DNA from: Candidatus Bathyarchaeota archaeon
GTDB taxonomy: Archaea; Thermoproteota; Bathyarchaeia; Bathyarchaeales; SOJC01
NCBI GenBank assembly: GCA_026014805.1
Contig: JAOZHR010000010.1
Coordinates: 82,322 to 146,321 of the forward strand
DNA length: 64,000 nt
Reading direction: 5' to 3'
Both the position numbers and the translations under genes were made by a program. The first letter of the stretch is position 1, and each line of letters begins with the position of its first letter. The notes beneath the pieces were generated by a model. The model had not been told where the DNA came from. It worked only from the letters and a program-made list of their open reading frames with translations, and searched no databases. Positions 17,149 through 25,591 of this stretch are shown one piece after another.

Positions 17149-18582
17149 CTACACCCATCCAAATAATGTTTTTATCAATTCCCTATAATCAAGAGAGATA
17201 TGGCTAGCTTGTCTTTCAAGAACCTGGAGCTTCGTTTCTTCTCGACTCTCTGTAGGCATTTGTGATGGATATTCAACGCTGACTACATCGATGAACTTGT
17301 CAATTACATATCTAGCCAATTTCAGGGCCTCCTCGACTTGATTTTTCTCAACGGCCGCCATGTTGTGAACAACTTTGTTTCTCAAAGTATTGAGCTCCTT
17401 GAGGGATAGAAAAGAGTCTGTAGCGCTAGTCTCTATCATTGGTGATAACTTGGCAAACAATTCATCCTCAAGAAACTTCAAAAGTCCAAGCATGTCAATG
17501 AATCCAGGCTTATGGGTGAAAGTAGGTTTGATTGTCGCCACGATTTCACCTTTGTTCATTTGCAAGGATTTTTGATCTATCGAGAATTTTCTAACTGACA
17601 TAAGATATTCTTTAGCCTTTTCAGGGTGTTCTTTAAGAAGATGTTTGCTCAATTTGCTAGGTTTCTCTATGTCGTATCCTTTCATCAAGAGCCTTGATCG
17701 CAATGAGTATTCGATAGAGTTTGCTATTGTCAATAGACCCACCAAAAAGTCGCCTTTTTCATATCTACGGATACCATTACAGAGAGCATCTATTGTTCCG
17801 AACAAGTATCTGAGTACAGGCTTCTCACTGCATAGTTTCTTAATAAATGCTATCTGGATTGTGAGTTGTTCTTGATATTCCGATCCCATTTTTCCGAAAT
17901 CGTCAGCATTTTCTCCAAGTTGGGCAATCGTCTGCTGAAGTTTTGTCGAGGCGTCTGGAAACACCCTATCATCCCAACTTGCATAAGCATCAGCAAGGCT
18001 TTCAAGAAACTTGAAGTATATTTTGATCTTTGAGGTTTTGAAGTCTTTGCGAACCATCGATATTTCTTCTAAAACTTCAGCGTATTGATGTAAATTGAAC
18101 GCTCTTGTGATGGAGTGAAGAGAATCTATAAGGCGTGCTTCATGGAAATCTAGGAGGAAGACACTCTTTTCATGCAAAACTGTTAATCTCGTTCGAGCTT
18201 GATGTGCACATACAGCGCACTGCACAAGTACCTCAAGATTCTCTGTCCTCACAGATATTGTTTCTAAGTCTGCAAAGTTGTCTCTTTCTATGAAGTTTAT
18301 GAGCCGATGCATTTTGCTGAAAAAATCAAGTTTCTTTTCCGTATCATGAATTGTTCCATATTCACAGTTTCTGGTTTGAGGAAAGTAGCTTCTCGCCAAA
18401 TTAGTGGCGTTTTCAAACCCTTTTTTCGTGTATATTAGGAATCCCACTGCTTTTGGTTTTATTTTATGTAGAAGTTCATCGAAACCTTCAACTCTATCAC
18501 CCACAGCAACGACAACACCCTTTTCCTTCTTTTTAGAGGATTCCAACAAGGTTGAAGGCTCCGTACAGCAGTATATGCTCAT
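17149..18582 (-). CDS. HEPN-domain predicted RNase with a CARF-like N-terminus
   Basis: 477 residues. The C-terminal half is helical and contains RNKVVH (R401 to H406), the R-x4-H catalytic motif of HEPN ribonucleases, preceded by a helix like the first HEPN helix (KGDFLVGLLTIANSIEYSLR). The N-terminal 130 residues form a beta-alpha-beta pattern (VVVAVGDRV, then AVGFLIYTKKG) reminiscent of the CARF ligand-sensing domains of Csm6/Csx1 proteins. The CARF reading is tentative; no CRISPR array or cas gene is present in the window. It converges with the AAA+ operon (gap 21 bases) and has an ACATGCATGC palindrome at its start. An RNA-cleaving defence effector is the likeliest role. Confidence 0.6.
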   Translation of the reverse strand: MSIYCCTEPSTLLESSKKKEKGVVVAVGDRVEGFDELLHKIKPKAVGFLIYTKKGFENATNLARSYFPQTRNCEYGTIHDTEKKLDFFSKMHRLINFIERDNFADLETISVRTENLEVLVQCAVCAHQARTRLTVLHEKSVFLLDFHEARLIDSLHSITRAFNLHQYAEVLEEISMVRKDFKTSKIKIYFKFLESLADAYASWDDRVFPDASTKLQQTIAQLGENADDFGKMGSEYQEQLTIQIAFIKKLCSEKPVLRYLFGTIDALCNGIRRYEKGDFLVGLLTIANSIEYSLRSRLLMKGYDIEKPSKLSKHLLKEHPEKAKEYLMSVRKFSIDQKSLQMNKGEIVATIKPTFTHKPGFIDMLGLLKFLEDELFAKLSPMIETSATDSFLSLKELNTLRNKVVHNMAAVEKNQVEEALKLARYVIDKFIDVVSVEYPSQMPTESREETKLQVLERQASHISLDYRELIKTLFGWV

Positions 18583-18675
18583 ACATGCATGCGCAATACT
18601 TCCTGCTTATGTGTGAATAAATAAAGATTATCATATATTAAGCTCTGTTGCCGTGATTTGGGTGGCATATCATTG

Positions 18676-19677
18676 TTACTGAACCGTCCTTCTTGTTTCG
18701 AAATACAAGCGTTGCAGAACCTCGGAAACAGACCCAATCGGTTTTGGCAGGTTGTTCACCAGATCTTTGCAAAAACCCCTTCCTTTTTCGTTTTTTACTT
18801 TGTTGTTTATTAGCTCTAGAGCTAGAGCCAGAACTTCATCGTCTTCTTTTTGCATTGTCACAGTCACCTCGGGTTTGAACTTGATGTAGTGATCCAAATT
18901 GATACCATGCCAATTATGCATTCCGAAATATGGACGAGATGAGTTGGGGTCGGAGGCCAGGATCTTGGCGTTGATTGGTAACACTAAAATCAATTTCCGC
19001 TTCAAATTTGGAATCATCTTAGTCAATGTTTCCTCCCATCTAAATCTTTGCGGCCCTGTAAATCGAACCCAGGCATGCTCTAAATCGTCAAGGAACAATA
19101 CGACTTTATCTCGCTTTGAGGCCGACAGAAGGTTTAAAACGAGGTCTTGAAACGCTTTTACAGCGTAATAAGCACTTACCTTGAAGGCTTGAATCATCTC
19201 CCATTCTGTTCGGAATAGGCCGGCGTATTTAGCCTTTCTGAGAAAGTAAGATGGCGCCCAAAATGGGTAGTCGGATGTGACTAGACGAGTTAACTCTCTC
19301 AAAATAGATTTTTCAACCCTCTTAACAACTTCTTGATATAAACTTCTTATACCTCCATAAAATGGAAACCGACAGTATATAGGAAGGAAATGTTTTTCTG
19401 AACAAAACCTGCGAACAAAATTCTGAAACAGCGTTGACTTGCCGCACCCACAATCCCCAAAAACATAGATCGCCATTCGTGATGACCTTGACCGGCAGTT
19501 TTTCACTATTAACTTCCGAAGTACTCTGAATTCCCTTTTCACATATTTCTCCGAGAAGAAGTCCTCCTCGCTGTCCGAACACACAGGAACCGAGGGGAAA
19601 GGATTAGCTTTCAAACCTAATTTCTCATAATTCACTCGTTTTATCTTTAGTTGTAGCCTGTAGCTTCTACTTGCCAT
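18676..19677 (-). CDS. AAA+ ATPase, GL-NPFP type, second copy
   Basis: 333 residues from the ATG at 19677. It has GLKANPFP (21-28), DFFSE, P-loop GDCGCGKS (74-81) and Walker B LFLDDLEHA (D197-D198). These boxes align in order with the ATPase at 15940-17127, so the two are paralogs that have diverged widely. A longer frame opens at 19779, but its extra 34 residues cross two GCGCGCGC tracts and do not look coding. Being on the opposite strand from its paralog and between two HEPN genes, it may serve as sensor or motor for them. Confidence 0.7.
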   Translation of the reverse strand: MASRSYRLQLKIKRVNYEKLGLKANPFPSVPVCSDSEEDFFSEKYVKREFRVLRKLIVKNCRSRSSRMAIYVFGDCGCGKSTLFQNFVRRFCSEKHFLPIYCRFPFYGGIRSLYQEVVKRVEKSILRELTRLVTSDYPFWAPSYFLRKAKYAGLFRTEWEMIQAFKVSAYYAVKAFQDLVLNLLSASKRDKVVLFLDDLEHAWVRFTGPQRFRWEETLTKMIPNLKRKLILVLPINAKILASDPNSSRPYFGMHNWHGINLDHYIKFKPEVTVTMQKEDDEVLALALELINNKVKNEKGRGFCKDLVNNLPKPIGSVSEVLQRLYFETRRTVQ

Positions 19678-19789
19678 TGTCCATACGCCTGCATGCTTGT
19701 TTTCAAGGGCAAAGTCTTGGATAGGCTGCGCGCGCCCCATCAAACTCCAATGCTCACGCAACGCGCGCGCATTGTCCAACTTGTCCGGG

Positions 19790-20692
19790 CTATTTGTAAT
19801 TTTTGGGAAAGATTATGCTTCCCCAAAACTCATTGATATGATTGTGCAGCATTATTTTGGTTTCTCTTTTATGAAGACACTCATCAAGTTTTGAAGGTAA
19901 GTTCTTATAGGCGAATTTATCCTTTAGGGCGAGTACACTTAGGAGCGATTTTCTTACTAATGACTCCAATTGTTGTGTCTTTTCACGCAACTTTTCGTAG
20001 TCTATCTGCCCCGAATGCAATACTGAACTTCTTAAATCATATAATTTTTTGACGTCTTTGTAGATCTGATAGCTGTTTTCTTCCTCTCCAACTAGAGAAG
20101 CAACTCTATTGGCAAGTTTATAGCGTATTTCACCGGACCTACTTCTTAGGAAGAGGATTTCTAGAGTTGTTATGAAGTCGATGAATGTTTCTTCTAGGTT
20201 GTCACTTTGTATGGCTTTGTTGAATCTGTACCACGCGGTCGCCAAAGGGCGCTTTATGGTTCCAACTTCAAGAAATCTATCAAAGAATCTTTGAACATAT
20301 ACGACTTCATCTTTTAGCAAAGTGTATGTGCCAGACACTTGCGGTTCTGGTTTCAGAAACCAGAGTTGAGGTATTTTCTCCCTAGGAAGATCCGGGGGCG
20401 AGAGTTCAGACTCTATATGACCTTCTTCAATACCAACGGGACCCGTTTTGAAGAATCTTAAACCGTAGATTAGTGCCATTGCTTTCTGCTTTATATCATC
20501 AAAAGAGCCACCTTCAATACTGACACACCAAAATGTCCGTTCTCCACCACCTATTTCCACTCCGCCAATTTCAAAAGGCTCATCGACTACGGTAATTTTC
20601 TTTATCATAATTTGGTTTGAAAGGGGTATTTCTTTGACTTGAGATTCGAAGTTCAGTAAATAATACCCAACCCTTATCTCTTCTTTGGTCAT
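19790..20692 (-). CDS. HEPN-domain protein, ApeA-like
   Basis: 300 residues. Residues 150-250 carry a helical domain with the pattern of ApeA/HEPN proteins (a conserved ALE-like helix TTLEILFL, then YDLRSSVLHSG), where R221 and H226 give the R-x4-H motif of metal-independent RNases. The N-terminal 140 residues are beta-rich and unlike known sensors by eye. Such proteins often stop infected cells by cutting tRNA or mRNA. It follows, in the same direction, the pseudogene-containing gap and precedes the AAA+ gene by about 110 bases. Confidence 0.65.
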   Translation of the reverse strand: MTKEEIRVGYYLLNFESQVKEIPLSNQIMIKKITVVDEPFEIGGVEIGGGERTFWCVSIEGGSFDDIKQKAMALIYGLRFFKTGPVGIEEGHIESELSPPDLPREKIPQLWFLKPEPQVSGTYTLLKDEVVYVQRFFDRFLEVGTIKRPLATAWYRFNKAIQSDNLEETFIDFITTLEILFLRSRSGEIRYKLANRVASLVGEEENSYQIYKDVKKLYDLRSSVLHSGQIDYEKLREKTQQLESLVRKSLLSVLALKDKFAYKNLPSKLDECLHKRETKIMLHNHINEFWGSIIFPKNYK

Positions 20693-20783
20693 AAACCAAA
20701 AAGTAATGAATCCCGCTTTTAAACTTTGACGATGCGCATATTTTTTAATAAGAGTTTAGTAAAAAGAAACTCAAGAGAGTGAT

Positions 20784-21275
20784 TTGCTTGACCATTTGGT
20801 AGAGCTAAATAAGAGTCCTAGGAAGGACGAGCATATTTACTCTGGAAATCAGATAGTTCTCCATACAGGTAGCGGGGATGTACTAACCGCTAATGTTTTT
20901 GGGATTATGAAGAACCTTAACCATGGTGTTTGGTTTAGGAATTTCCTCTGCAAGACACTATACATGCTCAAATCCCCGACAGGGAGTCTAGAGATTTGAA
21001 GTTCTATTTCTGGAAACGCTATCCATCTCCTAGAGCGTACAAGAAGAAAGAAGGACCAGTGAAGTTGATGTTACCCTAGAACTTGATAGTGTAGTGTTTT
21101 TTGTTGAGGTTAAATACAGGTCAGGATTAGCTACAGGCACGACTTATGACGAAGAAAGAGATCAGATAGTCAGCAATCTTGATGTAGGGCTAAGCTGTTC
21201 CAAAAACTTGAAGAAACTCTCAAAGTTCTTCAGCTTTATACAAATCCTAATGATGTAATTTCTATTCTCTAAGTA
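20784..21275 (+). pseudogene. Broken PD-(D/E)XK nuclease-like gene
   Basis: The first frame (20784-20999, TTG start) ends at a TGA. In the next frames the text continues as KFYFWKRYPSPRAYKK, then EVDVTLELDS and FFVEVKYRSG, then KLFQKLEETLKVLQLY, so at least two or three frameshifts separate the parts. The D ... E-x-K order (EVD and EVKY) is the hallmark of restriction-type nucleases. I infer a dead nuclease gene. The rest of the gap to 21489 holds an ATGCATGCAT palindrome at 21327-21336 and no gene. Confidence 0.55.
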
Positions 21276-21489
21276 CCTTTCCAACCAAGATGTGCACTCT
21301 ACAAGAGAGTTTAAGCCGCGCATATATGCATGCATTCTCTCTAAAAATGAAGTGTAACACACTTCGCCCCAAAGATTTCATAAGAGTGTTCTGATCCTAA
21401 GGATGTGTGGGGAAAAAATAAAGATCACTTGCTTCTGTAATTACCGACTCCTAGGGAAGACATGTACAGATTTCCGTTCGGGACGAAAA

Positions 21490-21942
21490 TCAGTTCCTGA
21501 ATAATAGAATGAACACTATTCCCTGTAGAAGTATCAGAAAGGGTACCATGAATTCGATAGAGTGTAATTTCCCATTTACAAAGTTATGAATGTTTGTTGT
21601 AAACCATCCTAGGAATGCTGCCACCTCCATAGATCCAATTAGAAAGCCTAATCTTGTTTTAAACGGAGACTCCATTGATTTTTTCTCTAGTTCCTCGAAA
21701 TTTTCAGTTTTTATTACCAGCGATGGTGGAGGTGCAAAACGAATGATGAAGCGTCTTAAGTTTTCTCTTTCTCTCAATTTCTTTGTATCTTGTTCAATCA
21801 GAGGATCTATCACATGCAATCCCGCTTCTATTCTTTTTATCCTTTCGTTGTCACCATGTACTTCGCATTGTGTGCAATCATGTAGACCGTCGGGACTCTC
21901 ATTTAAGGGGGCGCCGCAATTTGGGCATTTAAACTTTTTCAA
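21490..21942 (-). CDS. Zinc-ribbon protein with two membrane helices
   Basis: 150 residues. The N-terminus has CPNC and CTQC (zinc ribbon), followed by a charged helical linker and two hydrophobic helices at about 95-115 and 128-147. The ATG overlaps the TGA of the deaminase-like gene (ATGA), so the two are coupled. No family recognised. It may anchor or sense at the membrane for its partner. Confidence 0.65.
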   Translation of the reverse strand: MKKFKCPNCGAPLNESPDGLHDCTQCEVHGDNERIKRIEAGLHVIDPLIEQDTKKLRERENLRRFIIRFAPPPSLVIKTENFEELEKKSMESPFKTRLGFLIGSMEVAAFLGWFTTNIHNFVNGKLHSIEFMVPFLILLQGIVFILLFRN

Positions 21943-22505
21943 AAGTTTTCAACCCTCAAGTCGTTTAATCTTCTCAAGGTTTGGTTAACTATACCCGACT
22001 CTTGCAATGAAATATCTGGGTGAACAGCTTCCAAATTTCCGTGGTATGATCTGTATACAGGTACCTTTTGATCTAGGAGGACCTCCACACCTACTAAATT
22101 GTCATAATTCTCCTTGTATACGTGAGCAACAATGGGCGAGTTCGAAAGAATCTTAGCACAGTCATAGCAAGGACTAAGATTGCAGAAGGAAACTATTGGA
22201 AAACGATTGAAGTTCTCGTCAGTGAGATCCTTAAAGGCTCTTTCTTCAGCATGAACGCAAAAAATTCGATGTTGGGATGTGTCGTTTAAATGGTGAAGTG
22301 TTTTCGGAACACCATTGGTTGCTATTGACAAAATCTTGGGTGATCGTTGGTTCATTTCGATAAACGCTGTGGAAACCTTTCGGTCGGGACAGGTGGATGC
22401 AAGGCTTCTCTTTTCAACTAATTTCATTATCATGTTGTGATACATATTAAGAGGAAACAATGATCGAAGGCACTCGATCCTTTTCTCAGATAACGCCTCT
22501 AACAA
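21939..22505 (-). CDS. Cytidine/deoxycytidylate deaminase-like enzyme
   Basis: 188 residues with the zinc-site motifs of the cytidine deaminase superfamily: HAE (H85, E87) and PCxxC (C113, C116). The HAE-to-PC spacing of about 25 residues and the surrounding sequence suit dCMP deaminases, which turn dCMP to dUMP. The N-terminal 60 residues are less typical. It is translationally coupled to a zinc-ribbon membrane protein, an unusual partner, and lies beside predicted RNases, so a defence or nucleotide-signalling role is possible rather than simple pyrimidine supply. Confidence 0.75.
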   Translation of the reverse strand: MLEALSEKRIECLRSLFPLNMYHNMIMKLVEKRSLASTCPDRKVSTAFIEMNQRSPKILSIATNGVPKTLHHLNDTSQHRIFCVHAEERAFKDLTDENFNRFPIVSFCNLSPCYDCAKILSNSPIVAHVYKENYDNLVGVEVLLDQKVPVYRSYHGNLEAVHPDISLQESGIVNQTLRRLNDLRVENF

Positions 22506-22669
22506 GTAAATTCTCCTTAGGAAGAAGGCATCAGAAAGTTAGATAAAAATGTTCTCTTGATTATAAAGACATCCGTCTATATGACTAAATAACTGTTGTA
22601 CATTACTAGATAAATCTGGAAAGATAAGGTTTTTATTCAGGATGACCTCATAAGGTCTATCGTGTAAAG

Positions 22670-23743
22670 ATGATGAAAAGAAGTATTTGGAAATCTGGTA
22701 GCAGTTACGTAGTTCCCCTGCCACCAAAGTGGTTAAGAAGAATAATAGACAGAAGGATGGACATTAGAAGGATAGAAGACATAGAAGTGTATTTGCATGA
22801 AATCGATAAATCAACCGTACGAATTTCAGTGAAAGAAGAACAGGAGTTAGAGATTCCTTCTTTTCCTTGTGTTGACGATGACCCTGTAAAGATCGAAACT
22901 TGGGTTTATGGGGCATATATGATGGGCTACGACGAAGTAAAACTGCTAGTTCCGCTTGAATTCGAGAAAACCCGTGAAATTATAGATAGAGTTCCATCTC
23001 TACTTTACGGAACCCATTGTTATATTTCAGATGAAGACGCTAGTAGATTTTCATTGAGGTTCAATGATGAAATAATAAAGGAGAAAAACATTATGACCGT
23101 ATTGGAGAAGTGTAGCAATAAGATTTCACAGATGTATGAAAAGAATTACTCTTCCATTGAATCTTTTCCAAATGAAACTACTATAAAAGAAGCTACGATG
23201 CTCATAAATACCTATGAACCAGAGCTGGATAAGACTTCTTTCCGTATGAAACGTCTATTGAATAAATCCCTCTTTGATCCAATGTTATTCAGAGAATTAG
23301 GTCTGGTGGTTAGAAAGCATATTATACTATACTCTACCATTGTGGACAATGTGGAAAGAATAGGGGATCTTCATCAAGAGATTTCTGTAGTCTTGAATCA
23401 ACTTAAAGATTTGGAAGTTGAAACACATTCAGGTCTTAGTCTTAAACCCTTGCTCAAATATCTAAGAGTGTCCCATGAAAGTGTTGATTTGGCTTTTAAA
23501 ATTCTCCAAATGGAAAAGATTACCGAAACATTAGAACCACGCCACAGCATGGTAGACGAGGAAACAAACATAGGTTACATTCCGGGAAGGTATGAAAAGG
23601 AAGATGCACGCAAACTTGCAAAGTACATTGATAAATGCCCTTCGGAATGTATCAGATTTCTCACGCTATTAACGAGTAAGATATGGGGAATTCGGGGAAA
23701 TGCCTACAACGCAATTGAAGCAAAATTGAATATGCTCTATTAA
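22670..23743 (+). CDS. PhoU-like regulator with AbrB-type N-terminus
   Basis: 357 residues. The first 50 residues form an AbrB/SpoVT-like swapped hairpin (SGSSYVVPLPPKWLRR), and the rest is a long PhoU-type helical bundle with two repeats. Archaeal proteins of this kind are thought to regulate phosphate uptake or act as transcription factors. No phosphate transporter is next to it. It stands alone on the plus strand, divergent from the deaminase-like operon and convergent with the peptidase gene at 23825. Confidence 0.75.
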   Translation: MMKRSIWKSGSSYVVPLPPKWLRRIIDRRMDIRRIEDIEVYLHEIDKSTVRISVKEEQELEIPSFPCVDDDPVKIETWVYGAYMMGYDEVKLLVPLEFEKTREIIDRVPSLLYGTHCYISDEDASRFSLRFNDEIIKEKNIMTVLEKCSNKISQMYEKNYSSIESFPNETTIKEATMLINTYEPELDKTSFRMKRLLNKSLFDPMLFRELGLVVRKHIILYSTIVDNVERIGDLHQEISVVLNQLKDLEVETHSGLSLKPLLKYLRVSHESVDLAFKILQMEKITETLEPRHSMVDEETNIGYIPGRYEKEDARKLAKYIDKCPSECIRFLTLLTSKIWGIRGNAYNAIEAKLNMLY

Positions 23744-23824
23744 TTCTAGCATGTTCAAGCCATTCGCATGTCTAGGCGAATTATCAGCGTATTGAAAAGC
23801 GAAACAAACGCGCGCGCGCATTGT

Positions 23825-25285
23825 TCATGATAATTTCTTGCATGTTTTACAATCTGGAACATTTTCATCTGGCTCGCTTCTCTTCGGAGTCTTCTTGACG
23901 ACATAGTTTTTTACGATTGTATTCAATGGAGTTGACTCGAGCATTTTAAGAGTTTTTGTGATTATCGAACGGTTGGCAGACCTAATTAAACGGGACTTAA
24001 TTGTTATCATCGACAAGTAGGGACTCAAGCAGTAGAAAAGCTGAATTATAAGCTTTCCGCAGATGTTTGATCTGAAGACCTTGTCTCTCCAAAGGCGCAT
24101 GATCGGTAATTTAGACTCTAGAATAGTTCCTATTAGACTTGTATAAATTACACAATCATAATTTGGTACATCAAACCGTATGAATGGATCCCCAAAAAAT
24201 AACACGAAAGCCCATCCTATGGGGTCTCCAAACGAATTCATATACTCTGCCCATGATCTGAAGGCTTCACCGAAAGTGCCACCTTCGCGTAAATTATCAT
24301 AGAATACTGTGACGTTGTTCATAGCACCAGAAATGCTTGGAGCCAGAACTAGCAGTCCACCTGTTTCCGCAAAAAGGATGTTCCAAGCCAATAAATCTGA
24401 CATGAGTTTGATTACTTTTTCTGATGATGGATCATATGGATCTGATAACTCTTCCCAGATAAGACTTCCTGTACCACACGCCGTTAGTTCAAAGAAGTTC
24501 ACATCTGGATCCTCAGTCAGATAATCACATGCGTTCCAGCGTGTACCATCTTCGAGAGAGTGCCCTAGGGGGGTTGAGTGGCTTCGAAACGCCAAATAAT
24601 CAAAGGAACCACTGAGAATATTACGATACTCACCCTTGTTTACATCCTCATGGACAACAATATTCTCTCTGGGGTAGAGGTGAGCAAGCCAATCAACGAT
24701 AATTTGAACGTCTCCTCCCCAGTTATTCACAAGTGCTACGTTGAAGTTATTTCGCGCTACTTGAGGAAATATAACTTCTCTTTTTCCATCTATGACCAAC
24801 GAATGCTGTGAACCTAAGATCCGAAATAAGTGTAGCTTCTCCAAGTATCGGTTGTAGAATTCCAAGATTGTAGGTTTCGCTGGTATGAATATGTGTCCAG
24901 TATCTTCTCCTATTATGAGTCTTCCTACAAAGATTGTAGGAGGTAAAAGATTTTGGTAAGAGACCAAGGTGTTCTCGCTCACAGACCAGTCTCCTTCCAG
25001 TTCCATAAAGAAGTAGTCAGTTGCGTACCAATTTATTTGGGTCCCTGTTTGTGGATCCATTTGAATTCGTGGAACCGGCAACTCCCCTATCAGGAAAACA
25101 CCCTCAAGATTGGGAACTGACCGAAGAAATCCTCTAATGTCACTTGGATTTAAATTGACTCCTTTGGGATGCGTGAATACGAATACCTCGTCAGCTCCTT
25201 CACGTTTCCAATCGTCTATCAAGATATCGATATTTTCCTGAAGACCATCGAATAATTCATCTTCCACAACAATGGCTCTATTCAA
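23825..25285 (-). CDS. Gingipain-like (C25, caspase-clan) peptidase
   Basis: 486 residues. The fold is indicated by GVFLIGELPVPR and by the His-Cys dyad: H236 in FRSHSTP and C270 in LTACGTGS, as in clan CD peptidases. The last 100 residues contain the CFI-box-type domain seen at the C-termini of exported proteins (CVIYTSLIGT, LWRDKVFRSN, LSPYLS). No signal peptide precedes the domain: the TTG start (25285) follows GGGGAGAG, and an in-frame TAA lies just upstream. Either an N-terminal export part has been lost or the enzyme works inside the cell. It is divergent from a secreted cohesin-domain protein. Confidence 0.75.
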   Translation of the reverse strand: MNRAIVVEDELFDGLQENIDILIDDWKREGADEVFVFTHPKGVNLNPSDIRGFLRSVPNLEGVFLIGELPVPRIQMDPQTGTQINWYATDYFFMELEGDWSVSENTLVSYQNLLPPTIFVGRLIIGEDTGHIFIPAKPTILEFYNRYLEKLHLFRILGSQHSLVIDGKREVIFPQVARNNFNVALVNNWGGDVQIIVDWLAHLYPRENIVVHEDVNKGEYRNILSGSFDYLAFRSHSTPLGHSLEDGTRWNACDYLTEDPDVNFFELTACGTGSLIWEELSDPYDPSSEKVIKLMSDLLAWNILFAETGGLLVLAPSISGAMNNVTVFYDNLREGGTFGEAFRSWAEYMNSFGDPIGWAFVLFFGDPFIRFDVPNYDCVIYTSLIGTILESKLPIMRLWRDKVFRSNICGKLIIQLFYCLSPYLSMITIKSRLIRSANRSIITKTLKMLESTPLNTIVKNYVVKKTPKRSEPDENVPDCKTCKKLS

Positions 25286-25591
25286 AAAGCTCTCCCCTTA
25301 AATACTTTTGAAATTAATTTCAGGCTATTGAATTTAAGTATATGTATTGGAGGGCTTTCTCAGGCACGGGTGGAAAGTTATAACAGCTTGACCCAACGGG
25401 AGGGCGCGCGCACAAGCCTTCTAGAACAAAAACTGTTTCACCAATCAATTGATAAGTGAAGTTTGGAAGAAGATGAGCAAAAAAGGGTTGCTTTGACGTC
25501 TAATCACACACTCAAGCACCATGCCTGCGAAAATTTTTTAATCCAACTTGAAATATATTAGAGCAGGAGAAAAGGAGGTGATAAAAGAGTT
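25286..25591. other. Divergent intergenic region of peptidase and cohesin genes
   Basis: About 300 bases between two divergent genes. It contains a GCGCGCGC tract at 25404-25411 and, close to the right gene, a TATA box and ribosome site. I see no further gene. Confidence 0.6.
25549..25582 (+). promoter_or_regulatory. TATA box and strong ribosome site of the cohesin-domain gene
   Basis: A TATA element (gaaatatatta, 25550-25560) is followed by GGAGGTGAT at 25574-25582, a near-perfect match to the 3' end of archaeal 16S rRNA, nine bases before the ATG at 25592. Confidence 0.65.
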
